DNA of 64,000 nt from assembly GCF_001514145.1 (NCBI RefSeq), contig NZ_KQ948666.1, forward strand, positions 18,196 to 82,195. Reading direction: 5' to 3'. Numbering within the stretch: the first letter of the stretch is position 1; each line of letters begins with the position of its first letter. Both the position numbers and the translations under genes were made by a program. This DNA is from Streptomyces canus (GTDB lineage: Bacteria; Actinomycetota; Actinomycetes; Streptomycetales; Streptomycetaceae). The notes under the pieces were generated by a model. The model worked only from the letters and a program-made list of their open reading frames with translations. It did no database searches and was not told the origin of the DNA. This document shows, in pieces, positions 1 through 7,733 of the stretch.

Positions 1-383
1 TTGCATCCACTGGTTGAACCTGGTCAGTGGTCGAGCCGCTTCGGGAGCAGCGGGAGCGGCAGAATCTGCAACGCATGCGGGCTGGCACGGCGTGGGTCGA
101 AAACGACTACGTGTTCACGGGCAACCGGGGCCAGCCCATGAATCAGGATGCTTTGGCTGGCGCTTTCAAGGCCTTTGCAAGAGGTTGGGGCTGCGTGTCA
201 TCCGTCTGCACGACCTGCGCCACGGTGCCTCCAGCCTGCTGGCTGACACCGGCGCAGGCCATCTTGGGGCACAGCCACTTCGACACGACGATGTCCGTTT
301 ACACTCATGCTGCCCTCCAGGCGCAGCGTGAGACGTTGGACAGGGTCGGGTCGCTTCTGCGGGCCGACGAAACTGATGTCTAA
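1..383 (+). pseudogene. Tyrosine recombinase (integrase) C-terminal remnant, frameshifted
   Basis: This is the decayed C-terminal catalytic part of a phage/ICE-type tyrosine integrase. One frame (from about 27) reads LREQRERQ and then YVFTGNRGQPMN. A second frame (about 175-255) reads RLHDLRHGASSLLADTG, which carries the HxxR box. The first frame then resumes with ILGHSHFDTTMSVYTHA, the box with the nucleophilic tyrosine, and ends at the stop at 381-383. At least one frameshift near 170-180 and a second disruption with loss of a few codons near 250-262 break the gene. The N-terminus lies outside the window. No tRNA or attachment repeat is visible beside it. It looks like a relic of an integrated element, not an active enzyme. 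Confidence 0.85.
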
Positions 384-437
384 AATTGATGTCACCGAGC
401 CGTTCGAGGCCTCTGACTGGGGAGGACGAAGCCGCGC

Positions 438-887
438 ATGATGATCTCCGTCTCCTCGGACATGGACGAACCAGTCGCGCGCACCCTCGTCGACGAACTG
501 GGCGCGCGGGGCCACGACGTGGTCGCCTACGGCGCCCTGAGCCCCGGCGCGGACCCGCAGTGGGCCGTCTGCTCCGAGGCCGCGGCCCGTGAGGTGGCCG
601 CGGGGACGGCCGACCAGGCCATTGTGTGCTGCTGGACCGGCACCGGCGCCTCCATCGCCGCGAACAAGGTGCCCGGCGTACGGGCCGCCCTGTGCACGGA
701 CGCCTACACGGCGGACGGCGCCCGCCGCTGGAACGACGCCAACGTCCTGGCCCTGAGCCTCCGCCTCACCTCCGAGCCACTCCTCAAGGAGATCCTCGAC
801 GCCTGGTTCACCGCCTCGCCGAGCCAGGACGCCGAGGACCGGGAGAACGTGGCCCGAGTGGGACGCCTGGACGCCGGCCGGGCCTAG
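438..887 (+). CDS. RpiB/LacA/LacB family sugar-phosphate isomerase
   Basis: A 149-residue protein of the ribose-5-phosphate isomerase B / galactose-6-phosphate isomerase family, which interconverts aldose and ketose phosphates in the cytosol. The N-terminus MMISVSSDMDEP matches the family nucleotide-like fold start. CCWTGTGASIAANKVPGVRAA is the hallmark segment holding the active-site cysteine and glycine-rich loop, and NDANVLALSLR matches the usual NDANVL motif. A GGAGGA ribosome site at 421 precedes the ATG at 438; ATG 441 is an equally possible start. It stands alone after the integrase relic, so the substrate (ribose-5-phosphate or another sugar phosphate) cannot be told from context. Confidence 0.85.
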   Translation: MMISVSSDMDEPVARTLVDELGARGHDVVAYGALSPGADPQWAVCSEAAAREVAAGTADQAIVCCWTGTGASIAANKVPGVRAALCTDAYTADGARRWNDANVLALSLRLTSEPLLKEILDAWFTASPSQDAEDRENVARVGRLDAGRA

Positions 888-1100
888 ACCTGTCGTCAAT
901 TCCCGCCTGCCGTGCGGCGTCTGACACGCGCGCTCGCCGCGTTGCCGAACCGCCGACGTGGCTCCGTCACGACGGCGGTCCGGTGCCGTGCGATCGCACG
1001 CTCCCCCACGCTCGCGCGGGAGGGCCCATTGCCGCCGCTCGGCCCGCCCTCCGGAGGGACGACGGGCATGTGACGACAGGGCCTGGAAGCTCGCGTCGGG

Positions 1101-2072
1101 TCAGACGCCGAGCGGGCCGGCCACCTTCAGTTCCTCGCGGTCGATCAGCCATCGCACCGACTCCAGTACGGCGGCCTCCGGTTCGTAGCGCGGCGTGTAG
1201 CCGAGGAGGGTCCTGGCCTTCTCGATGGTGAGGTACTGGCTGCGGTACAGGTGCTCCCAGCTCGCCTCGGCGTGCTCCGGGGCCGTGGTCCGGCGGAACT
1301 GTTCCCAGGTCACCGGCTCCAGCGACGCGGCCCGGCCGAACCAGCCGGCCGCGATGCGGGCGTATCCGCGGACGTTCAGCGCGGTGGGGGCGACGACGTT
1401 GAAGTCCTCTCCCGCCGCCGCGTCCCGGTGCTCGACCGCCCTTTCGAAGGCCTGGGCGACATCGTCGGCGTGCACATGGTGCATCAGCTCGACACCGATC
1501 CCCGGGATCGGCAGCGGCCGTCCGGCCGAGAGGGCGTACCAGACCGCGGGGTCGAGGTTTCCCAGCGGACCGATCGGGTGCCAGCCCGGCCCGACGATGT
1601 GCCCGGGGTGCAGCGACGTGGTCACCAGACCCCCGGAAGCGGTCTCCTCCTTCAGCATCCGGGCGATCCGGTCCTTCTGGATGCCGTACTCCCCGATCGG
1701 CGCGGTGCCCGTGGTCTCGGAGATCGGCAGCTTGTCGCTCGGACCGAAGCGCCACACAGAGCCGCAGTGCAGCAGGTGCCCGACCTCGCCCCGCAGCCGC
1801 TCGACCAGTGCGGTGGCCGCTTCCAGCGTGAAGCAGACCAGGTCGATCACGGCGTCCGGGGCCAGGCCTGCCACCCGGTCACCGAAGGTGCCCTCGGCGT
1901 CCTCCTGTTGCCGGTCGGCGACGACCTGGCGGACCTGCTGCCACTCGGGAGCCTCGGTGTAGGCCCTGCGGGTGCCACGGCTGATGTTGATCACTTCGTG
2001 GCCGGCCCGCACCAGGCGGGGGACGAGGAAGGTGCCGATGTGGCCGCTTCCGCCGATGACGACGACTCGCAT
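1101..2072 (-). CDS. NAD-dependent epimerase/dehydratase family protein
   Basis: A 323-residue extended short-chain dehydrogenase. The N-terminal VIGGSGHIGTFLV is the GxxGxxG nucleotide-binding loop, and residues 25-110 form the rest of the Rossmann half (VIDLVCFT near 90). A strict YxxxK is not obvious: the region EYGIQKDRIARML (near 160) supplies Y and K spaced as YGIQK, consistent with the family catalytic pair. The C-terminal half is substrate-binding, and the substrate is unknown. The start has GAGGGGAAA just upstream. The gene follows ilvY by about 30 bases in the same direction, so it may be co-transcribed with that regulator. Confidence 0.8.
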   Translation of the reverse strand: MRVVVIGGSGHIGTFLVPRLVRAGHEVINISRGTRRAYTEAPEWQQVRQVVADRQQEDAEGTFGDRVAGLAPDAVIDLVCFTLEAATALVERLRGEVGHLLHCGSVWRFGPSDKLPISETTGTAPIGEYGIQKDRIARMLKEETASGGLVTTSLHPGHIVGPGWHPIGPLGNLDPAVWYALSAGRPLPIPGIGVELMHHVHADDVAQAFERAVEHRDAAAGEDFNVVAPTALNVRGYARIAAGWFGRAASLEPVTWEQFRRTTAPEHAEASWEHLYRSQYLTIEKARTLLGYTPRYEPEAAVLESVRWLIDREELKVAGPLGV

Positions 2073-2103
2073 GCGTTTCCCCTCAGTGTCGAGCAGGTCA
2101 GTG

Positions 2104-2967
2104 TCAGGTAGGAGTATCCGGCGGCACCGTCAGGCTCCACAGCGCCGCCACCAGCGGTCGGCGCAGATCGGACCGCCGAACGCACAGGCCGATCGGGAAG
2201 TGTTCGGGCCGCGGATCGGCGGGAACCTCCGACAGCCGTTCGCGCCCCGCGCTGTGTTCCAGTACGAGGCGGGGGACCACGCCCGTGCCGCAGCCCAGGG
2301 CGACCAGCGTCAGCAGTCCTTCGTGACCGTCGGGCTCGCAGGCCACGTCGGGGACCGCGCCCCGGGCACGGAACCAGCGGTCGGCCGCCTCGCGGACGAG
2401 CCCGCGGTGGGGGAGGACGAACGGCCCCTCCAGGTCCGGGTCCGGACGGTCCCGCGCGGTGACGAGGACCAGGTCGGTCACCGCGACCGTCCGGCTCACC
2501 AGCCCTTCCGGCAGCCGCGCCGGGATCCCCGCCACGGCCACGTCCACCTCGCCCTCGTCCAGGCGGGCCAGGGCGGCCGCCGCGTCACCCGTGCGCAGGT
2601 CCAGCCGTACCTGGGGATGGGCCGCGCGGAACGGCGCCAACAGGTCGGGCAGCAGGGCCTGGCAGGCGGTGACCGTCGCGAACACCGCGAGGCGGCCGGT
2701 CAGTTCGGCCGGATCCGGATGCTCCTCGCGGTAGGCGCGCCACAACTCCAGGGCCTGGACGGCGTATGTGCGGAACCGGTGCCCTTGCGCGGTCAGCGAC
2801 ACCCCGCGCGGGCCGCGGTCGAACAGCCGATGCCCGAGGCCCGCCTCCAGCCGCTGCACGGTCCTGGTCAGCGTGGCCGGACTGACGTGGCAGTCGAGGC
2901 TCGTCCGGCCGAAGTTCAGCGTCTGAGCGAGGTGCAGGAAGAGACGCAACTCTCGGTGATCATCCAT
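2104..2967 (-). CDS. ilvY: IlvY-like LysR-family regulator of the divergent reductoisomerase gene
   Basis: A 287-residue LysR-type regulator. The start LRLFLHLAQTLNFGRTSL followed by VSPATLTRTVQRLE is the winged-helix DNA-binding domain and resembles enterobacterial IlvY, the acetohydroxy-acid-responsive activator of ilvC, much more than a generic LysR protein. The rest is the periplasmic-binding-protein-like effector domain (ALGCGTGVVPRLVLEHS near 230). I chose the ATG at 2967 because it aligns with the IlvY start and has AAAGG nine bases upstream; an upstream TTG at 2994 would also be open. It is divergent from a ketol-acid reductoisomerase gene, which reproduces the ilvY-ilvC arrangement of enteric bacteria. 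Autoregulation and activation of the neighbour are inferred. Confidence 0.85.
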   Translation of the reverse strand: MDDHRELRLFLHLAQTLNFGRTSLDCHVSPATLTRTVQRLEAGLGHRLFDRGPRGVSLTAQGHRFRTYAVQALELWRAYREEHPDPAELTGRLAVFATVTACQALLPDLLAPFRAAHPQVRLDLRTGDAAAALARLDEGEVDVAVAGIPARLPEGLVSRTVAVTDLVLVTARDRPDPDLEGPFVLPHRGLVREAADRWFRARGAVPDVACEPDGHEGLLTLVALGCGTGVVPRLVLEHSAGRERLSEVPADPRPEHFPIGLCVRRSDLRRPLVAALWSLTVPPDTPT

Positions 2968-3010
2968 GTGACCTGAGCCTTTCAGTTCACGCAACAGTGT
3001 GCTGCGAAAG

Positions 3011-3025
3011 TTGCGCTTGCTGCAA
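3011..3025. promoter_or_regulatory. Probable IlvY operator between ilvY and the reductoisomerase gene
   Basis: TTGCGCTTGCTGCAA is an inverted TTGC-N7-GCAA repeat that also fits the LysR T-N11-A rule. It lies 27 bases before the ATG at 3053. A wider pair, CGCAAC at 2990-2995 and GTTGCG at 3010-3015, partly overlaps it. Enteric IlvY sites have a similar TTGC/GCAA core. Confidence 0.5.
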
Positions 3026-3052
3026 TGCTCGGCCGGAGCCTACAACTCCACC

Positions 3053-4522
3053 ATGACCTCCACCACGTACACCTCCGGCGTCTTCGCCCTCGAAACCATG
3101 GACGTCCCCGGCGGCTCGGAGACCGTCCTGCGCGGCGGCCGGCACCTGTTCCCGCTGCTGCCCCGGGCCTTCGCCGGGGTCCGCCGCATCGGCGTGCTCG
3201 GCTGGGGCCCGCAGGGCCGGGCCCAGGCGCTCAACCTGCGCGACTCCCTCGCCGGCACCGGCATCCGGGTGGTCGTGGGCCTGCGCCCCGGCTCGCGCTC
3301 GGCCGCCGACGCGCGCGCCCACGGCTTCACCGAGGAGGACGGCACGCTCGGCGACTGGCTCGCGGTCGCCGCCGACAGCGACCTGGTCGTGCTGCTGATC
3401 GCGGACGCGGCGCTCGCCGCCCACCACCGGGAGATCTTCGCGGTGCTGAAGCCCGGCGCGGCCATCGGACTCTCGCACGGCTTCCTGCTCGGCCATCTCC
3501 GGGAGACCGGCGGCGAGTTCCCGGCCGGGCACCCCGTGATCGCCGTGTGCCCCAAGGGCATGGGCGACTCCGTGCGGCGTCTCTACCAGCAGGGCGCCGA
3601 CGTCAACGGCGCCGGGATCAACAGCAGTTTCGCCGTGCACGCCGACCCCGACGGCCGGGCGGTCGACCTCGCGCTCGGCTGGTCGGTGGCGCTCGGATCG
3701 CCGTACACCTTCCGGACCACGCTGCACAGCGAGTACCTCTCGGACATCGTCGGCGAGCGCGCGATCCTGCTCGGCGCCGTGCACGGCATCGTCGAGACGC
3801 TGTACACGCGCTACCGCCTGGGCGGGGACGACGAGGTGACGGCGTACGAGAGGTCCTGCGAGAACGTCACCGGGCCGATCGCCCGCACCATCTCGCACTC
3901 GGGCCTGCGGGCGGTCCGCGACGGCCTCTCCCCGTCCGGCCGGGAGGCCTTCGACCGGGCGTACACGGCCACGTACGGGCCCGCTCGCGAGATCGTCGCG
4001 GAGATCTACGACGAGGTCGCCGACGGCACCGAGTTGCGCAGCGTGATCCTGGCCGAACGCCGGCTCGGGGCACGGCCGATGAGTGAGATCGGCGGCTCGC
4101 CCATGTGGGGCGCCGGGGAGAAGGTGCGGGCGCGGCGGGGCGAACGCGCCCTGCCCGTCGAGCCGGTCACCGCCGGGGTCTTCGTCGCCACCATGGTCGC
4201 CCAGATCGACGAGTTCGCCGAGCGCGGCCACCCCTGGTCCGAGATCGTCAACGAATCCGTCATCGAGGCCGTCGACTCCCTCCTGCCCTACATGCACGCC
4301 CGCGACGTGGCCCACATGGTCGACAACTGCTCCCGCACGGCCCGCCTCGGCGCCCGCCGCTGGGGGCCGCGCTTCCAGGCCGCCTACGAGCAGATCGCCT
4401 ACCCGGCCGCCGAACTCCCGGCGGACGAGAGCCTGGTGGCGGCCTTCGTGAGCCACCCCGCGCACGAGGCGCTGGCCGCGGCGGCGAAACTGCGTCCCTC
4501 CGTGGACATCTCGGTGGCGTAG
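3053..4522 (+). CDS. ilvC: Ketol-acid reductoisomerase, plant-type (class II)
   Basis: A 489-residue NADPH- and Mg-dependent enzyme of branched-chain amino acid synthesis that converts acetolactate or acetohydroxybutyrate to the dihydroxy acid. Its length is that of class II enzymes; the usual actinobacterial enzyme is class I with about 330-340 residues. Recognisable segments are RGGRHLFPLLPRAF, GVLGWGPQG (nucleotide loop, about 47-55), SHGFLLGHL, CPKGMG (K168), the metal-binding SDIVGERAILLG (D231, E235) and NESVIEAVDS (E401, E405), MVDNCSRTARLG and the end LRPSVDIS. These read like chloroplast enzymes, not like E. coli IlvC. I chose ATG 3053 because homology begins there; an upstream GTG at 2999 is open. 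It is divergent from ilvY, which probably controls it. Confidence 0.88.
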   Translation: MTSTTYTSGVFALETMDVPGGSETVLRGGRHLFPLLPRAFAGVRRIGVLGWGPQGRAQALNLRDSLAGTGIRVVVGLRPGSRSAADARAHGFTEEDGTLGDWLAVAADSDLVVLLIADAALAAHHREIFAVLKPGAAIGLSHGFLLGHLRETGGEFPAGHPVIAVCPKGMGDSVRRLYQQGADVNGAGINSSFAVHADPDGRAVDLALGWSVALGSPYTFRTTLHSEYLSDIVGERAILLGAVHGIVETLYTRYRLGGDDEVTAYERSCENVTGPIARTISHSGLRAVRDGLSPSGREAFDRAYTATYGPAREIVAEIYDEVADGTELRSVILAERRLGARPMSEIGGSPMWGAGEKVRARRGERALPVEPVTAGVFVATMVAQIDEFAERGHPWSEIVNESVIEAVDSLLPYMHARDVAHMVDNCSRTARLGARRWGPRFQAAYEQIAYPAAELPADESLVAAFVSHPAHEALAAAAKLRPSVDISVA

Positions 4523-4557
4523 GGCCGTTGTCAGTGGCGGCGATTAGCCTGCTGCGC

Positions 4558-5085
4558 ATGATCGAGACGACTGCGGGCGACCGCGCCTTTCCGCCCGCCC
4601 TGGCCGACGTGGCCCGCGTGGAGTTCGACTACGACGACGGCGAGGGCGTCGACTTCGAGCCGTACGACGCCTTCGACTCGGCCGAGGAGACCACCGACTG
4701 GCTGCGCCACTGGACCGGCAACCACCAACTGGACGGCGATGCCTACCGGGTCTTCGGGCAGGACGGCACAGGTGGCCTCGCCGCCCTGTGGTGCGTGCGG
4801 CCGGGGCGGCCCCTCGCCGAGCAGCCCGTGGTGTTCCTGGGCTCGGAGGGCGAGCGCGGTGTGGTGGCGGCGAACCTGTCCGACTTCCTGTGGGTGCTCG
4901 CCGATGGCCTGGGGCCTTTGGAGGTCGTGGATTTCGAGCAGTACGAGGGCCGTCCGAGCGCGGCGCTGACCGCACTCGCCCAACGCCACGCGACCACCCC
5001 GCGCCGCACCACCCGGGACATCGTCACCACCGCCCAGGCGGAGTTCCCGACCTTCTCCGAGGACATCGACGCGCTCTGCCGGTGA
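4558..5085 (+). CDS. SMI1/KNR4 (SUKH)-family protein
   Basis: A 175-residue cytosolic protein with the SMI1/KNR4 pattern: an acidic N-terminal half, GTGGLAALWCVRPGRPLAEQ, VVFLGSEGERGVVAANLSDFLWVLA near residues 100-125, and an aromatic/acidic C-terminus. SUKH domains are common as immunity proteins against bacterial nuclease toxins, but many stand alone with unknown roles. No toxin gene is adjacent, so an immunity role is not supported here. It follows the reductoisomerase by 35 bases in the same direction and could be on the same transcript. No strong ribosome site is seen before the ATG. Confidence 0.7.
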   Translation: MIETTAGDRAFPPALADVARVEFDYDDGEGVDFEPYDAFDSAEETTDWLRHWTGNHQLDGDAYRVFGQDGTGGLAALWCVRPGRPLAEQPVVFLGSEGERGVVAANLSDFLWVLADGLGPLEVVDFEQYEGRPSAALTALAQRHATTPRRTTRDIVTTAQAEFPTFSEDIDALCR

Positions 5086-5091
5086 GCGGCG

Positions 5092-6012
5092 TCATGGCCG
5101 ACTCCACTCCACGGCCAGGGCGCGACCAGGGTTGTCGGTGAGGATGCGCCGCACCAGATCCTCACCCAGGTCGGCCGTGAGGCGCGGCCGCACCCGGCGC
5201 AACAGATACGGCATCCCCGGGCCGCCGTTGACCGAGCGGGCCGCCGCGGTCGTGGTGTCACCGCCGAGCAGCAGCCGGTCGCCGTGTCCCGCGTCCGCGA
5301 GCTCCCGCACCGCGTCGGGCATGCGCCAGTCCGTGGCGTGGTTGGCGCGCGAGGGTCCGTCGAAGGCGAGGTAGCAGCCCGACGCCGCGGCCTGGCGGTG
5401 CACCGTGAAGTCGGGGGAGCGGTTGAGGTGCCCGAGGATCACTCGCTGCGCCGGCACCCCCAACTCCCCGCACAGCAGCTCCAGTACGTCCAGCGCACCG
5501 GTTCCCAGCTCCAGGTGGACGGCGATCGGCGCCCCCGTCGCGTGATGCGCCTCGGCTGCCGCGGTCATCGTCCAGCGGGCGTGCGCGTCCAGCGCGTGGA
5601 AGCCGCCCGCCACCTTGATCAGCCCCGCGCGGACCCCCGACGGCCCGATGCCCTCGGTCAGTTCGGTGACGAACACGTCGGCCAGCCGGCGGCGCAACCC
5701 GGCGAGCGTGGCGTCGTCGTAGTGGACGGCCTGGTGCAATCCGGTCGCGGCGACGATCCGCACCCCGGTCTCCCGGGACAGCGCCGGCAGCTCGTCGGCC
5801 CGCCGCCCCAGCCCGTACGGCGTCCACTGCACCACTGCGCCGCCGCCCTGCGCGGCGAACGCCGTCAGCTCGGCCCGCGCCGCCGAGACGCTCCGCAGCT
5901 CCTGCCCCGGCAGTTGGGGGCTGCCGAAGAACAGGTGGTCGTGCGCGTCGCACACACCGAGCTCCTCGGCGGGGACGTCCCCGGCCACCGTCCGGACCGC
6001 GACCGCGCTCAC
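5092..6012 (-). CDS. Phosphotriesterase-family metal-dependent hydrolase
   Basis: A 306-residue amidohydrolase-superfamily protein of the phosphotriesterase / lactonase branch. VCDAHDHLF near residue 20 supplies the HxH metal pair. AGLIKVAGG near 140 carries the lysine that is usually carboxylated. HLELG and GHLNR supply two further histidines, and LLLGGDTT near 245 supplies the aspartate. The start is the GTG at 6012, whose GTGA overlaps the TGA of the upstream DUF4865 gene, so the two are translationally coupled. Family members hydrolyse lactones, phosphate esters or sugar-phosphate lactones; the true substrate is unknown. It is the last gene of the tetR-cupin-DUF4865 operon. Confidence 0.82.
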   Translation of the reverse strand: MSAVAVRTVAGDVPAEELGVCDAHDHLFFGSPQLPGQELRSVSAARAELTAFAAQGGGAVVQWTPYGLGRRADELPALSRETGVRIVAATGLHQAVHYDDATLAGLRRRLADVFVTELTEGIGPSGVRAGLIKVAGGFHALDAHARWTMTAAAEAHHATGAPIAVHLELGTGALDVLELLCGELGVPAQRVILGHLNRSPDFTVHRQAAASGCYLAFDGPSRANHATDWRMPDAVRELADAGHGDRLLLGGDTTTAAARSVNGGPGMPYLLRRVRPRLTADLGEDLVRRILTDNPGRALAVEWSRP

Positions 6013-6593
6013 CACTGACGCCCCCGAGGCAGCCGCTCCCGTCCCGGCGCCGACACGTGCAGCACCTCGAACAGATCGCCGTCGGCCTTCGGTGCTTCGT
6101 GCGCCCACAGCGAGAAGTGCACGAGCTCCCAGCGGGCCGTGTCCACGGCGGCCGCCGCGAACACCGCGCCGTCCTCCCCGGCCAGCCGCCCCGTCTCCTC
6201 CACCGCGTCCACCATCAGCCCTGCCAACTCCACGCCCTCGGGCACCGGTTGACGCCTGCGGACCGCCGACCTGCCGGGAGAGCCGACTGCGCCGCCCTCC
6301 TCGTACGACAGACCTGTCCACTGCCGCACCGACGGCCGCCCGAAGTCGTTGCTGAGCCCCTGGAAGGCGCCTCCCCAGAGGAAGGTGTTCATGCCCTCCA
6401 CGGTGTCCCAGAGGTAGAAGGGGGCGTACTGGTTGACGGGCGAGCCGTTCACCCCGCGCTCGCGGATCAGGTACGTCTTGAAGCCGAGCCCCTCCCAGTC
6501 GTCCAGCAGATGCCCGATCCGGGCCACCCGGGCGCGGATGACGGCCATGTCGTAGTCGGCGGGCAGGGTGAGCTCGTACTGCATGGCGTGCAT
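6009..6593 (-). CDS. DUF4865 family protein
   Basis: A 194-residue protein recognisable as DUF4865 from MQYELTLPADYDMAVIRARV, KTYLIRERGVNGSPVNQYAPFYLW and the FLWGGAFQGLSNDFGRP region near residues 80-95. The function is not known; the fold is thought to resemble small ligand-binding alpha/beta barrels, which is not visible from sequence. GAGGAGG lies six bases before the ATG at 6593. A second in-frame ATG three codons later also matches the family start. It sits 11 bases after the cupin gene and overlaps the phosphotriesterase start, so it is part of a tight leftward operon controlled, in all likelihood, by the TetR protein encoded first. Confidence 0.8.
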   Translation of the reverse strand: MHAMQYELTLPADYDMAVIRARVARIGHLLDDWEGLGFKTYLIRERGVNGSPVNQYAPFYLWDTVEGMNTFLWGGAFQGLSNDFGRPSVRQWTGLSYEEGGAVGSPGRSAVRRRQPVPEGVELAGLMVDAVEETGRLAGEDGAVFAAAAVDTARWELVHFSLWAHEAPKADGDLFEVLHVSAPGRERLPRGRQW

Positions 6594-6604
6594 CGGATGC
6601 CTCC

Positions 6605-7000
6605 TCAGGCGGAGTAGTCCTCGGGGGCGACGTGCGCGGCCCAGTCGGCGGTCGTGCCGTCCTCGGCGGCCTCGACGACCGCGAGATGGGTCATGAAGGT
6701 GCGCGGCCCGGCTCCGTGCCAGTGCCACTCGCCCGGCTCGATCCACACCGTGTCACCCGCGCGGACCGGCTCGACGGCACCGCCCCTGCGCTGCACCAGC
6801 CCCTCGCCCTCCAGGACATGCAGCACCTGGCCGTGCGGATGGCGGTGCCACGCGGTGTGGGCGCCGGGCGCGAAATGGACGTTGAACATCCGCAGCCGGG
6901 ACGGCGAGGCGGGCGCGGCGATCTCGTCGAGCCACACCGTCCCCGTGAAGTTCTCGGCCGGCCCCTGCCGGGTCTCCGGGCGCTGTCGGGTGATCTGCAC
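6605..7000 (-). CDS. Small cupin-domain protein
   Basis: A 131-residue single-domain cupin. HFAPGAHTAWHRHPHGQVLHVLEGEG (residues about 45-70) is cupin motif 1 with three histidines and the glutamate. GDTVWIEPGEWHWHGAG (near 90) is motif 2 with the metal histidine. Such proteins bind Fe, Mn or Zn and act as isomerases, dioxygenases or, in one group, hydroxynitrile lyases; the reaction here is unknown. The GTG start at 7000 has AAGGGAG ten bases upstream. Its neighbours are a TetR gene 14 bases upstream and DUF4865 11 bases downstream, all in one direction. Confidence 0.85.
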   Translation of the reverse strand: MQITRQRPETRQGPAENFTGTVWLDEIAAPASPSRLRMFNVHFAPGAHTAWHRHPHGQVLHVLEGEGLVQRRGGAVEPVRAGDTVWIEPGEWHWHGAGPRTFMTHLAVVEAAEDGTTADWAAHVAPEDYSA

Positions 7001-7014
7001 GTCGGTCGACTCCC

Positions 7015-7578
7015 TTACGGCGACGGTGGTGTGAGCAGTGAGAGCAGACCCCGCACGCCCGTGTCGAACGCGGCGGGCGAGCCGGACGCGCGGGCGAGGA
7101 CATAGCCGCCCTGGACCGTCGCGAGAACGGTCGCCGCGATCTCCTCGCCGTCCAGCGAGGGCGCGAACTGGCCCTGTTCCTTGCCCTCTTCGACGATCCC
7201 GGCGATGCGCTCACGGATCCAGTCGATCGTCTCGTCGACGGGCGCGCGCAGTTCGTCGCTGGCGATGACGTCCGGGTCCATCGTGAGGCGGCCGATCGGG
7301 CACCCGCGCAGCACGTCCCGCTCGCGCCGCAGATACGCCTCGATGCGCTCGTACGGCGTGCCGGGCCCGCCGAGTACTCCCTCCGCGGTGGCCCGCAGGT
7401 CCTCGGCGGTCCGCCGAATCGCGGCCAGGGCGAGGTCGGGCTTGCCCTTGAAGTGGTGGTACATGCTGCCCTGTCCGGCCCCCGCGCGCTCCAGGATCGC
7501 CTTGGGGCTGGTTCCCACATAGCCGCGCTCCCACAGGAGCTCACGGGTGGACTCGATCAGTCGGTCCGAGGTGCTCAT
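7015..7578 (-). CDS. TetR-family transcriptional regulator
   Basis: A 187-residue regulator. Residues 1-50 are the TetR helix-turn-helix (STRELLWERGYVGTSPKAI, then GAGQGSMYHHFKGKPDLAL, where the usual S.Y.HF.sK.eL pattern is clear). The rest is a ligand-binding domain of the TetR_C type with RTMDPDV-like and ERIAGIVEEGKEQGQ helices. I chose ATG 7578 because it is where TetR homology begins. A near-perfect palindrome lies just upstream at 7587-7606. It is the first gene of an operon with cupin, DUF4865 and phosphotriesterase genes, so it probably represses its own operon until a substrate-like ligand appears. Confidence 0.88.
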   Translation of the reverse strand: MSTSDRLIESTRELLWERGYVGTSPKAILERAGAGQGSMYHHFKGKPDLALAAIRRTAEDLRATAEGVLGGPGTPYERIEAYLRRERDVLRGCPIGRLTMDPDVIASDELRAPVDETIDWIRERIAGIVEEGKEQGQFAPSLDGEEIAATVLATVQGGYVLARASGSPAAFDTGVRGLLSLLTPPSP

Positions 7579-7586
7579 GGGCTCAC

Positions 7587-7606
7587 TGTACATACTAGTA
7601 GTTACA
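7587..7606. promoter_or_regulatory. Palindromic operator in front of the TetR-led operon
   Basis: TGTACATACTAGTAGTTACA is a 20-base palindrome with outer TGTA/TACA arms, a perfect TACTAGTA centre and only two mismatched base pairs. It is A/T-rich against a very G/C-rich background and lies nine bases before the tetR start codon, as expected for a TetR autoregulatory site. The divergent SHOCT/ABC operon begins 128 bases away on the other side and could share it. Confidence 0.65.
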
Positions 7607-7733
7607 AGAGTCGATGCCTTCTCGTACTCCCCGGGAGGTATCCGCACTGCCGCTGTCCGTACGACGACCCGACCCCCTCTCCGGAGCCAGTCTCGAGTCA
7701 TCACGACAAGACCCACCGAGGAGATGACTCAAG

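Noticed and set aside
4558..5085. SUKH protein as an immunity gene of a toxin system
   Set aside because: No polymorphic toxin, repeat or secretion gene is adjacent, so the label would rest on the family name alone.
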